DNA of 22,486 nt from Hyphochytrium catenoides (GCA_900088475.1 FLMG01003881.1:8253-30738), one strand, 5' to 3'. Counted from the stretch's first letter, positions 10,321 to 19,977 are shown. Translations and numbers: made by a program. The notes: a model not told the origin generated them from the letters alone.

Positions 10321-10979
10321 ATTAGCCACATTATGTATCAAACTATCTTTGTCTTACCGATACTCTCTATCTTACTCTCACTCTCTTCCAACTTTCTCTT
10401 ACTCTCTGCTCTTACTTATTAGTAAGGTTTATCCTTGAACTAAGTCTTTTTGGTCGGCGGTTTCCTCCTTTGACAGCCCTTAGAAAGAGCTGTCTTCCTC
10501 TCTCTTCAACCCGCACGACGATCAGGTCTTTGCTGTCCCTTTCTTTCACCACGACGCGCACGGAATAATCAGACACTGGCCCCTTGACGTTCCTGCTTGT
10601 TGCCCGCCTTTGACATCCCTTCAGAACGGAGAAACTTCTGCTAGCTCCTCTCTCTTTTTCTGCCTCTTCTCTCGCCCTCTCTCGTTTTTCTTTGGCTGCT
10701 CAGCCACGCAGGGCAGTACAGAGGGAGAAACGTCAACGATCTTCTCCATGCTATCTCATGTTCCTCCCGTCGGTGATGGGCTTTGCGAGAATAAAGGAAT
10801 TAGCGAAAGATGCATTTCTTTCCCCTCTCTCTCTCTCTCTTTATTTTGTCCCTCGCTACCTCTCTCTCTCCCTCTCTCTGTCTTCCCTCTCTCACGATCT
10901 TCTAAACCAGCCCCGCTGTCTAGCAGGACCCTATGGGGAATGGCAAAATGGAGGAGGGAGACATCAGAGGTTGAAGACA
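10321..10979. other. Gene-poor spacer
   Basis: CT-rich and mixed sequence. The open frames on both strands (for example 10610-11053 on +) are Ser/Leu/Arg/Glu-biased products of low complexity. No domain or splice structure is visible. Confidence 0.5.
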
Positions 10980-11013
10980 AGATAAGAGAGGAGCGAGAGC
11001 GGAAGAAGAGGGG

Positions 11014-11053
<40 letters not shown>

Positions 11054-11090
11054 GAGAGACACAGAGGGAGAGATAGAAGAGTGTTTGAGA
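10980..11090. repeat. GA-rich tract upstream of the protease gene
   Basis: A (GA)n core at about 11018-11050 with degenerate purine flanks, ending roughly 330 bp before the protease start codon. GA/CT elements near promoters can be regulatory in some eukaryotes; nothing here proves it. Confidence 0.8.
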
Positions 11091-11417
11091 ACAGCTAATG
11101 TTGAAGGACTTAGTAACGGCTCATGGGGCTTCACAGAGAAGTGAGAAACGCCATCACTTTTGCCCATTCAGAGTCATATTTGCTTTTTCCTCGAGACACT
11201 GAAGAGCAGAACGGAGAGAAAGGTTGCGCAGGAGCCCTTGTCTTTCTTTCCTCTCATTCACAGCCAAGAGCAACCCATCCCGTGACAGCAAGCTTAGCCC
11301 TACGACTGGGAAGAAAGGAGCAAGAGAAGAGAAGGAAAGAGAGAAGTATAAGGGGGAACGCAGGCATCTGCCCTACAAGAAAGAAGAGACAGGACGACGA
11401 GAGAAAGGAGGAGAAAA

Positions 11418-12315
11418 ATGCAGAGCTCAAGCCTACGACTTCTGCTGGCTGGGATTGCGGCGTTTCTCTCCTGCAGCGTGTCAGCAGATGGCAGCGCCAA
11501 CATCATCGGCGGGGAGGAGGCGCCTCCTTTCCATTTCTCAGATTGGATGCTGGGAATGCTCCATCCGCGCCTTCTGAATGGCTCTCACCCTTTCTGTGGA
11601 GCGGTCTACATTGGGAAGAACTTGGTCCTCACAGCTGCACGTAAGCTCCTTCGCTCTCTCTCTGTCTCTCCCTCTCTCTCTTCGTATCTCTGTCTCCATG
11701 TTGTTGAATTTTACTGCCATCCAGTCCTTTCCCTCTTCCTCACGTTTCCAGTTCCACTGCTAGCCCATAGCCTCCAGAGCTTCTATCTCTTCTGTTCTGT
11801 GTCAGACTTTCTTTCTCTCTCTCTGTTTTCACCCTCGCTCCCTTCCATCCAGACTGCTGTGACCCGCAGACGCATCTTCACTCTGTCCATCTTCATTCAT
11901 GTCAGTCAAGCTCTCAAGGGCCTTGTCGATCTTGATTCTGTGTCTCTCTTTCTTTCTCTTTCTCTCTCTTTCTCTCTTTTGACTCTACCTCACTGACCCT
12001 TGGAACCTCTGGTTTTTAGACTGCATTCGGGACACTCGAGTGCGTGCCGATGGCAAACTCTGGGTAGAAGGGAAGCGACACAACTGGCGCGATCCTCAGG
12101 AGAGAGGAGAGAGAATGACAGTGACAAACATCACGGTCCACCCAGACTACAATTCACGCACCTTAGAGTCTGACATCGCTGTTCTCACTGTGGACAGCGG
12201 TCCGGAGCTCCCTCTCTATCCATTTCTGGACGACGGAAAGTGGTCTGATGAGTCAGAGCCTCGACTCTTTAAAGTTATAGGGTGAGCGGCTGGCTTCTCT
12301 TTGTCCTTCCGTCAG

Positions 12316-12377
<62 letters not shown>

Positions 12378-13177
12378 TCGTTTCTCTTCTCATCAACTAG
12401 CATCCACTGACTGTCCCACACAGGTGGGGCGACACGCAAGATGGCGCAGAGGCTCCCAGTCCGGTCCTCCTGCAAGCGGAGGTGGAGATGCTTCCCAGTG
12501 CCGCCTGTCAAGAAGCCTTTCTCTCCAGTGCTTTCTCTCTCTTTCCTGATACCATGGTCTGTGCCCTCAGACCTGGAGCTGACGCCTGTGAGAAAGACAG
12601 CGGCGGGCCGATGGTAAGACAGAGTGAGGTTATTTTGATTGCTTTGCTGTTGTCAGCTCAGGCATAAAGATATCTCGAAGTCCGTTCGGTCACTTCTTGT
12701 CCTGCTTGGGGTTTGTCTCTGACTGTTCCCTGCTGGATCATCCTAGAAACTAGGATTCTCTGTCTCTGTCTCTCCTCTGTCTCACGCTGTCTCTCTCTCT
12801 GTCTCTCTTTCTCTCTGCCCCTTACCGTTTTCCTCGCCACCGCTCCTTGTTTCGCTCTATTCTCTCTCTCTCTCTACTCTCTCTCTCTCGGGCTCTCTCT
12901 CTCTCTCTCTGTGTCTCTGTCTGACCCTCCCTCTATCTCTCCGCCCCTCCTTGTCTTTCGGTAGTTCGTGCATACAACTCCTCCTATCATTGTGGGCCTG
13001 GTCTCCTGGTCTCTGGGCTGTAACAGAGGCTTCCCAGGCGTCTACACTCGCGTCTCTTCTCTCCGTTCTTTCATCGACGAGGTCGTAGGATGCAGTGTCG
13101 GGACAACCTTCACCAGAGGAACATGCGTGCCAAAGGCAGCAGCAGAGAGAGGTTATCACCAGCAACGGTTGGTGTGA
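11418..13177 (+). CDS. Secreted trypsin-like S1 serine protease (4 exons)
   Basis: Exons are 11418-11640, 12020-12281, 12424-12613 and 12965-13177, joined with phase-consistent GT-AG introns (donors GTAAGC, GTGAGC, GTAAGA), giving 295 aa. A hydrophobic signal peptide covers about residues 1-23. A very short linker precedes the mature start IIGGEE. The catalytic triad is complete: His75 in TAAHC, with its codon split C|AC by intron 1; Asp126 in SDIAVL; and Ser221 in KDSGGP. Asp215 sits six residues before Ser221, at the trypsin S1-pocket position 189, so cleavage after Lys/Arg is predicted. Odd points: Lys219 replaces the oxyanion-hole Gly193; the SWG motif reads SWS (Gly216 to Ser); and the residue before IIGG is Asn, not Arg/Lys. 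It is probably secreted or vacuolar. A pseudo-protease is possible, but all four exons are intact. Confidence 0.93.
12317..12378 (+). repeat. (TGTC)n then (TC)n microsatellite in protease intron 2
   Basis: About nine TGTC tetranucleotide units run into a CT-dinucleotide stretch, upstream of the acceptor at 12423. It may serve as an extended polypyrimidine tract. Confidence 0.9.
12755..12950 (+). repeat. CT-rich tract in protease intron 3
   Basis: Degenerate CT/CTGTCT repeats occupy most of the 3' half of the 351-nt intron 3 and lead into the acceptor at 12961-12964. Frames across it give only Ser/Leu/Cys repeats. Confidence 0.85.
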
Positions 13178-13218
13178 GAAGAAGAAGATGGCTTCTCCCT
13201 TTCTTCTGCCCCTATTAT

Positions 13219-13219
13219 T

Positions 13220-13252
<33 letters not shown>
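13219..13252 (+). repeat. (TC)n microsatellite in the protease 3' region
   Basis: This near-perfect dinucleotide run starts about 40 nt after the protease stop, probably in its 3' UTR. It is the last long CT/GA run before the right part of the window, where such runs are rare. Confidence 0.85.
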
Positions 13253-13253
<1 letters not shown>

Positions 13254-14217
13254 ATTGTCAGAAGGGGTAGGAACAAGGGACGAAGACAAGGTTCTCTTCT
13301 TAGGTGGCCATCAATGTTCGCTTTGCTTGCTAATGGAGTCTCTGGGGCAGAGTCCACGACGCCTCTTTCTTCGTGAGCCCAAGCAAACAGCCGAGTCCGA
13401 AGCCTCCCTTCCTCCGATCCATATAATTAATTAGGCAAATCTATGGCTTATCTTCTTATTGGCATCCGGCCCGCAGCGGACGATCCTACCCTGCCGCCCC
13501 AGTCCCAACCTCCGGAATTATTTCACCATTAGTTCAGCCAATGACTGTTTATAAATTGTTTCTTTGAGGCATCTACAAATGTATACAGATGTAATATAAA
13601 TATGAAAACTCCTAAAGAGCGGTGAGGTTCTGAGAAGCTTAGGGTCCACCCTGTGTTCCAGCCTTCCTCAGATCTTCAAAAATCATCATCTGAAATCTTC
13701 GTGCAAAGATTCTTCCGATGATGATGGTTCTCTGTCTGTCTGAGAGGCTCTAGAGAAGATCGATGATGCATGTAGCGTCTTTTAGAGGCTGTCGGAATGG
13801 CTTCAATTCCCGACAGCAGTCTCTCACTGTACGCTAATGGTAGTAGTAGTAGGCACAGAGGAGGAAGCCTAGTAGAAAGAACACTCTAGTAGCACAGAAG
13901 TAGTGCAGCTCCTCTGGAAAGTGTGAAGTGCGATTACAGATTAGCGCGCGGCGAGGCGAGCGGCGCGGCATTATTGCACATCCCTTTGCTATGCAAACAT
14001 GCAAGATCTAGACTACTACTATCAGCAGCTAAACATGCAAAAGAGTGTTTTAACAAGAAGAGTGTCAAGTGTGGACTACCGACCACTTTCGGTCGATAAC
14101 TGACGTGACTCTTGTTTGTTGTGTTGTTAGAAACATTTCCAACGCCGTATCGATGAAAAGAAGAAGAAGAAGGGAATGTTACAGTGTGTGCCACTATTCT
14201 GGCTTGAAACGGAGGGA
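13253..14217. other. Spacer without supportable genes
   Basis: Mixed sequence with AT-rich patches (around 13430 and 13550-13610), a short TAG trinucleotide run near 13842, and one hairpin (listed separately). Open frames on either strand lack domains and credible splice sites. Confidence 0.5.
13682..13725. repeat. Inverted repeat / potential stem-loop
   Basis: A perfect 9-bp outer stem (ATCATCATC at 13682-13690 with GATGATGAT at 13717-13725) encloses an asymmetric internal loop (3 and 5 nt), a perfect 6-bp inner stem (13694-13699 with 13706-13711) and a 6-nt loop. No poly-T or coding context gives it a role. Confidence 0.45.
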
Positions 14218-14454
14218 ATGATGATGAAGAGTTTTCTCCCTGGTGTACAGTCAGCGCTTTTCCTTTTGGGTGGCTTTGTTGTTGCACATTCTCTACCATC
14301 TCACACGCCCTTGCCATCGTCACGTCTGTCTTACTCTCAACGCTGTCCGCGCCGACGAGCCAACCACTCGTATTGTACTAATGACCACCCTCACACCGCC
14401 ATGGTCCTCTCTTCTCTTCTTGTTGGTTTGGCCTCTTCTTGTTGTCGGGCATAG
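14218..14454 (+). CDS. Possible small secreted protein (78 codons plus stop), weak
   Basis: From the ATG at 14218 the frame begins Met-Met-Met-Lys, then a hydrophobic segment of about 20 residues resembling a signal peptide. A His/Pro/Ser/Cys-rich remainder ends at a TAG. An in-frame ATG 42 nt upstream is an alternative. There is no homology I recognise, and the surrounding sequence has many chance open frames of this size. Confidence 0.15.
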   Translation: MMMKSFLPGVQSALFLLGGFVVAHSLPSHTPLPSSRLSYSQRCPRRRANHSYCTNDHPHTAMVLSSLLVGLASSCCRA

Positions 14455-15331
14455 TTTCTGCATGGTCCACCCAACGACGAGGAGAGATGAAAGTTCAAAT
14501 TTCCCCTTAATGCCTGGCTAGCCTCTCTCGGATCTTTATTAGGAGGCTGCGCGATCTGGCTGCTAGTACTTCCTGTTTCCTTCCCTTTTCCCGGCCGGGA
14601 GTAGAAGAAGAAGGGGAGAGTACTTTTATATAGATAACCCAACAAGAAAAGGAAACTAGTCAATAACCGAGCTTTATTATTGTTTCTATTAGATGGCGGC
14701 GGCAGGGCTCAAAAAGGGTTTTGAAGCTGATGATGGAAGAAGTGGTTTTTCTTAGTGTCCGAGGGATTCTCTTGGCGGCGGCCACTGATGGGCGCCTGCT
14801 TTTACTTTGCCGATACCTAATCGAGCTCTTCTTCCATTTATTTTACGCGGTTGTTCATTGTGCGCTTCCTCCTCCTTTTTTATTAGTTGCCTGTGGAGGA
14901 GGAGGCTCCATTCGCAGTGATGCGCGAGAAGATGTAACGGTGGAGGAACTCTGAAAGAAAGCCGGAGCCGACCCAGCGGCTTCGGTGAAGTAAGGCTGTG
15001 CTCAGATAACAATAGAGCATCAGAAGAGGAATCATCACGACAACAAGTCTCGATTACTGCATCGCCATGATTCTATCATCTCCCTTGCCGCCGCCCCTTT
15101 CTTCTGTAGAAGTACCGGTAATGAACGGGACAGAGCTTGCCAATCAACCGCGCGCGCGGCTAGACAGTTGTTCCGGCATCAAGAAGTAGGAAATCAGATC
15201 AAACAGCAGCAGCTGCTAGTAGTGGGGACCCCGTCAAACGAAGAAGTCATCGTCTCTTGGTATCTGACGACTTCACTATAGCGTTGGTAGGAGCAGCAGG
15301 AAGCAGAGCAGCATCAAAGGTAATTGCAAGG
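14455..15331. other. Spacer without supportable genes
   Basis: Several overlapping open frames of 70-90 codons on both strands mostly lack ATG starts and have no recognisable domain. The composition is rich in short AGC, GGA and TTC trinucleotide runs. No RNA gene was recognised. Confidence 0.45.
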
Positions 15332-16405
15332 ATGGGCGACATTTTATCTCCTGAGGACCTTCAGCGGCAATTGGAGAGCCTACTTAACCTTTTGCGCTCA
15401 ACGGGGGGTCCTATTTCGGACGCCAATCGCCCCGACGAGAACGAGGACAGGAGGAGGGCTGATGTCTTCGACAATGTTAAGGAGGTGGGGGCGGACTACC
15501 CTGAAGTATCGCGGACTTGACTTCCTTGTCTTCACCTTCCTCAACAAAGCGTCCGTGGCCCCTGCAGTGGTGTACGTCCGCGTTTCGATCTCACAGTTGG
15601 ACCTCCATCGCTGCGTCCATGTACTGGGGGGCCTAGAAACCTGCCCATTAATAAACACCCATTGCTCGTGCCCAACCCCTTTTACGCTGCCTCGCTGGCT
15701 GATTACCTCCGGGGACAATGGTGGGACAATCTCTGTTTCTTCTCTCACTCTATACCGCGTATTGCTGAGCGTTCGGAGCTCCACCATCGCAGTGTTGAAG
15801 CTGCAATAGAAACTATGAAGCACCTAGTTGATGGGACAAGAGATCTCCATATCTTGGACCTTATTCCGGAGCGTCATGAGCGTGTTACTCAGGAACAAAG
15901 CCTGATAGCGCAAACTATTCGCGATCGTTTGCCAAAGGAATCTCCAGTGGCTGCTGAACAATTACATGACCCTGACGACAAGTGGAGCAACCGAAAGGAG
16001 GCGGCCCGCAGGGCTGCTTTTTCAAGGGCTACGAAAGCAGAAAAGTCACTGAAAATTAGATTGGTGAAGGTCTTCCGACACCTATGTGCCCAGCATCTAG
16101 GTAGCTTCAGTTCAAAGGAGCTCTTTACGGAGCTCACAGAGCCGGAGTCCAGAATGAGCGATAGAAAGAAGGAAGAAGAAGGATGGCAGATGTTTTCCCT
16201 ACTAACCACTCTCTACCGCTTTTTTAACAAGGAGGACCCATATGTTCCTCGAAAAGGCAGGAAATTAGTCGCACTCTGGCTGGAAACTGTCATTCGGGAA
16301 TATGATGGTCTGCAGAGTTTAGATAGTGATGAGGATGATCAAGCTCAAGACTCAGATAATAACCCCGCTGAGGAAAAAGAGGTGGACAAGGAAGCTAGCC
16401 GATGA
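15332..16405 (+). pseudogene. Unrecognised protein gene interrupted by one in-frame TGA
   Basis: One frame runs from ATG 15332 (start MGDILSPEDLQRQLESLL, helical) to a TGA at 15518-15520. It then stays open from 15521 to a stop at 16403-16405, with no ATG in the first 290 nt of the second part. Without that TGA the protein would be about 357 aa. The second part looks like real protein: a Trp/Tyr-rich stretch, a charged helical region with many Arg/Lys/Glu, then an acidic tail (SDEDDQAQDSD). I found no GT-AG pair with matching phase that removes the TGA. The options are a decayed gene, an undetected intron, an assembly error or readthrough. A different frame is open across the junction, which also fits a pair of frameshifts. 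No family is recognised. Confidence 0.4.
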
Positions 16406-17347
16406 CGCTCCTTCTTCGATGACCTCAACGGCAATCATCGAGGAGACGGATGCAATCCTGGCTAAGAGACGGAGCGAGGTGGGGTGAAAGGAAAGAGGAG
16501 GAGGAGTAAGAAGCACTAAGCAGCAGTTGATTGCTACCCCAGCAATTATCGACCCTCCGTCGTCAGGAGGAGGGATGAAAAGCTATTTCCTCTTTAATAT
16601 CTACAAGAAGATCTCAATAAAGCAGAATTCTACATTTCAAGGAGCTTTTCCCGCCTCTCGTTGCGATGACTACTGAATGACTACTACTACTAGACAGAAG
16701 ACTTCTGGTAAACGCTATTGGAGACGGACATCCTGCTAATAATCCTTCTTGATGGCATGCTGGTGGGGTACTTCTGCCGAAGACCTGGTGCTCCCCCTTC
16801 TTCTGCGATCTTCTTCATCAATACACTTTTTACTCACGCTCTTGCTGCGCCAACAGCACCCACAACTAGCGCTACTTAGTGTCTAGTAGTAGCATCAGTG
16901 CATCAGCGGCGGAGGAGACAGGCCCGACCCACGCTATATGACGCTACGAGGAAGGAGAAAGAAACGCTATGATTGTTGGCTGCAGCCAGGCATTTTCTAA
17001 TTTTGAAATCACCCAATCACAGCGTTTTCAAGACGTCCAGAAAACAGAACTCCTCGCTTCTCACTGATCGCAGATATTCGTGGTGGTAGAGAATGTATAT
17101 TGTCGTATGTTGTGAAAATCTCTGTAAAGGGCGGAGATATCATCAGTGTCCCATGTGCAATGCTCTACGGCACGTGTTTTCTAGAGATCACTTGTGTAGA
17201 TAGGACAACACAAACGTTTTCTTTCTTTTGTGTCTGGGTTTTGTTTTGTGTAGCTAGTCTATAAGCAGAAGTGAAACGGCCTTTATGATGAACTAACGCA
17301 AATCAATTTGTAACACGCGACGCATCATCATCATTTTATAGCGGAGG
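16406..17347. other. Spacer without supportable genes
   Basis: About 940 bp with no open frame worth reporting, no long microsatellite and no RNA gene that I recognise. It should include the 3' flank of the locus ending at 16405. Confidence 0.5.
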
Positions 17348-17971
17348 ATGCTTTATTTGTTGTTGGTGATTGACGTCCAGAATGACTTCATGGAGAAGAC
17401 AGCCATCATCCCCTTGAGAGTGAAGCCAAGCTATGCTATCAGCAGATTCTTCTTCCGTCCAGACACCACCGTTGCGGTCGACAACAACAAAACTGCCATC
17501 CGTGCAGGAAGCCTTGGCCGTCGATGGAACTGCGTGCTGCCATTCTCCCAGAGCTCATTTTTGTTATCTCGCTGTTTGATTGAAAAAAAAAGTATCCAAC
17601 CTACTATTTCTCCATTGACTGGGTGGTGGCATCCAAAGGATCATTGCAGCTTCTGCCGCAATGGCACTGCAGCGTTCAACCCTAATCTCTTCCACCCCGT
17701 AGCCGAGTTTTGTGGGCCGCTTACTAATGAAACGAGCCCCGAAGATTTCCCGGGCGTCAACCTGGTTTGCTGTGGTGATGACAGGACTCAGAAGGACTCT
17801 AACGACTCTGATGTGGGGGTTATGCAGCAATGGCCTGATCATCATCATCACTGCCTGGCTAAGGATTTTGGTCCTAGATTTCACCCATATTCTCCGAGTT
17901 CCCCATACAACAACCCGGGTGGTGGTCAAGAAGGGGTTTGGCGCAGAGTTGGACCCATAATAATGACCTAG
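17348..17971 (+). pseudogene. Broken nicotinamidase/isochorismatase-like sequence
   Basis: Nicotinamidases hydrolyse nicotinamide to nicotinate in NAD salvage. The ATG frame begins with LLLVIDVQNDFM, matching the family's N-terminal DxQNDF block with its catalytic Asp. Further on it contains WHPKDHCSF, matching the DWHPxxHxSF metal-site block. Between these, family-like pieces lie in other frames: LAVDGTA (about 17517-17537), ILPELIF (about 17541-17561) and IDWVV just before the WHP block. This suggests several small indels. The metal-ligand Asp before WHP is missing; Trp stands there, apparently through a small deletion. The C-terminal catalytic Cys block is absent, and the frame ends as unrelated His/Pro/Gly-rich sequence. 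Introns cannot easily explain the closely spaced frame changes. A decayed copy is most likely, an unpolished assembly the alternative. Confidence 0.45.
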
Positions 17972-18369
17972 GACACAAACAACAACTGAAGGACAGCGAA
18001 GAAGGGAACCGGAACAAGTCATGGCTCTGAGCCACCATCCTCTTCCGGTCTCGTTTCCCTAGACACAGCAGAGCAAACGTCACGCACCAAAAGAAGAGGA
18101 CAGCAAACAAGCTTCTAATATGACTGGGCACGCACGCTACGGAGACGATGATAACTAGTAGAAAAAAGACAAGGAGGTGCAACAGTCTCAGCAGAGCAAA
18201 CCACCCAGCAGCAGATGAAAAGCCCGCCACCATACCACCATGGCAGCATCACTACCGGTATTATTTTTTAATTCACCTCTTATTCTTATTTTATCTTTAC
18301 CCTTTATCATCACTCAGTTGGGCCCTACGGACGGATTCTCTACGTTGCTCTTACTCCTGCCTTCCTAGG
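17972..18369. other. Spacer 3' of the lectin gene
   Basis: About 400 bp that should hold the 3' UTR of the minus-strand lectin gene. There is AT-rich sequence at about 18260-18300. No supportable ORF or RNA gene is seen. Confidence 0.5.
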
Positions 18370-19794
18370 TTATAGCATACCCTTAGCGTAAGGAGTAGGT
18401 GTTTTGGCCTCTTGGAAGTCCGTCCTAATAGCACCATTCTGTGGGGTAATACTGTCATCATAGTATGCAAAGATATTATCCTTCCCACCCTCCTCCACGC
18501 CCTCCGTCTTGGAGCCATCAACAGCAAAAAAGGTCTTATCCTTCGTCGTATACACCTCGCCCATCATCCTGCCGGTCCTTTTGTTGCGCCTCTTGTAACC
18601 CCAAACAGACGCAACAGCAATGGCAACCAGAGCGAGTCCTCCACATACTAGAGAAAGCATGAGTGCGTGAGACGATGAGTCTTGGTGTTGTTGAGGAAGA
18701 AAGTCAATGTCGTTGGATGGCGCGGTGCCGTTTTGGTAGCCATCCACTGTCGCTACATAAGATATGGGCTTCGCTAAAAATGACCTACAATAGATGTGTC
18801 AGAAAATGAGCTGTCAAGAGTTATTAGTATTGATTTTCGAAACTCACGCTAAACCCCACTGTTGCGCTGGAGTGCCGTTACAGTCCCAGATTTGGAGTTG
18901 GGTTCCGGTAGCTGTTGAACCTCCTGGAATGTCGAGACACATTCGGCGGTTACTCAACACATGCAGTTGGTTAGATTTATCCATAAGCCATCTCTGGTTC
19001 ATGCCATCATGACAATCCCAGAGATGCATTTTCGCGCCCCGAGAACCTTGCGCACTAGAATCATCAACACATTTCCCAGAGGCCGCATGAACGAGTCGAC
19101 GCTTCGCATCGAAGGTGAACTGTTGAGATGTTGTTGTTGTTGAGCATTTTGCCATCACCAGTGGAGAACCATTCCCTGTTACGACTCCCTTGGACGAAAG
19201 ACAGATTTGACCATTTGTCCCGCTGTAAATCGCGCTCTTTGCTGGTTTAAAGGATTCGTGTTCTTCAGGAACCCACAGCAGCTGGGATGTTAGGAACGGC
19301 GTGCTGCCATACATTTTCGTCGTCCAGTATCTGATATCGTGGACTAACTCAGATCCATCCGTTGCTCCGCTGAATATCGGGCGCATGTAAAGTAACTTAG
19401 TCCACATCTCATCTTCACTTGCTTTAAGATGTGCCTGGCAGGTTCCTTGCTGCCATAACGACAGCGTCAGGCCTTTCCAGGTGTACTTCGTTCCGGGAAG
19501 AATTTCTACGTAACCATCCTTTCTTAGCGACTCTTTGGTGGCAAGTATGACGACCGCTACTGCTGTAAGGCCTCTGCCTACTGCTGCGGTACCCAGCTTT
19601 GCGCTCATACTCGCTATGACCTTCGCAGTAATCCCGGTAAGTACACCGGAAGCAGCAGCGCTAGCCACTACGACTGTTAGGAGAGATATCGCGAACAGAA
19701 TGTAGTTCACAATATCGAGAGCTGCTTCGTCTGGCCCAATCTTGCACCACCACGGGTGGTCCGTGTCGTTGTTGATGGAGAGAGATGAGCCCAT
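18370..19794 (-). CDS. Membrane protein with ricin-type beta-trefoil (R-type lectin) domain (2 exons)
   Basis: Exons 19794-18848 and 18784-18370 join across a 63-nt intron (GTGAGT...TTGTAG) in phase 2, giving 453 aa. Without splicing the protein would end right after the QQW of the lectin domain. The start is the ATG giving MGSSLS. Residues about 29-50 and 68-86 are hydrophobic, helix-like segments. Residues about 195-316 are an R-type lectin fold with QxW-type motifs (NQRW, AQQW), a KCVD block and a CLDI block, and repeated WDC elements. Exon 2 adds a Ser/Gln-rich linker, a transmembrane helix (about 355-378), a basic stop-transfer KRRNKR and a tail of about 70 residues. It may bind glycans at a membrane; the ligand is unknown. 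The start fits an N-myristoylation signal (Gly2, Ser6), which would need a cytosolic N-terminus, so topology is open. I see no catalytic toxin domain. Confidence 0.85.
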
Positions 19795-19977
19795 GTTGAT
19801 GGTGATTCGACCGCTGAATGAGTGCACACGGTCTGAAAGGTTAGAGGGCTACTTCTTCGAAGGACAGTTCCCTGAGGAAAAGCACAAACCCCAGCAACCA
19901 GGCCGCACCCAGTTGCCGCGAACAACCTTCTTGGAAGTGATTGCGCACCAGTGATGATGATGAGTAGCTCCGTTTAT

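Noticed and set aside
10610-11053. 147-codon plus-strand frame
   Set aside because: It starts without a convincing ATG context, is Ser/Leu-rich then Arg/Glu-repeat, and ends in the GA microsatellite; low-complexity artefact.
11418-11996. 192-codon unspliced reading of the protease start
   Set aside because: After residue 74 it runs into the CT-rich intron. Splicing at 11640/12020 restores the TAAHC motif and the full S1 domain.
13934-14323. 129-codon minus-strand frame
   Set aside because: Low-complexity Ser/His/Asn-rich sequence without domain or neighbouring exon; the right part has many chance frames of this length.
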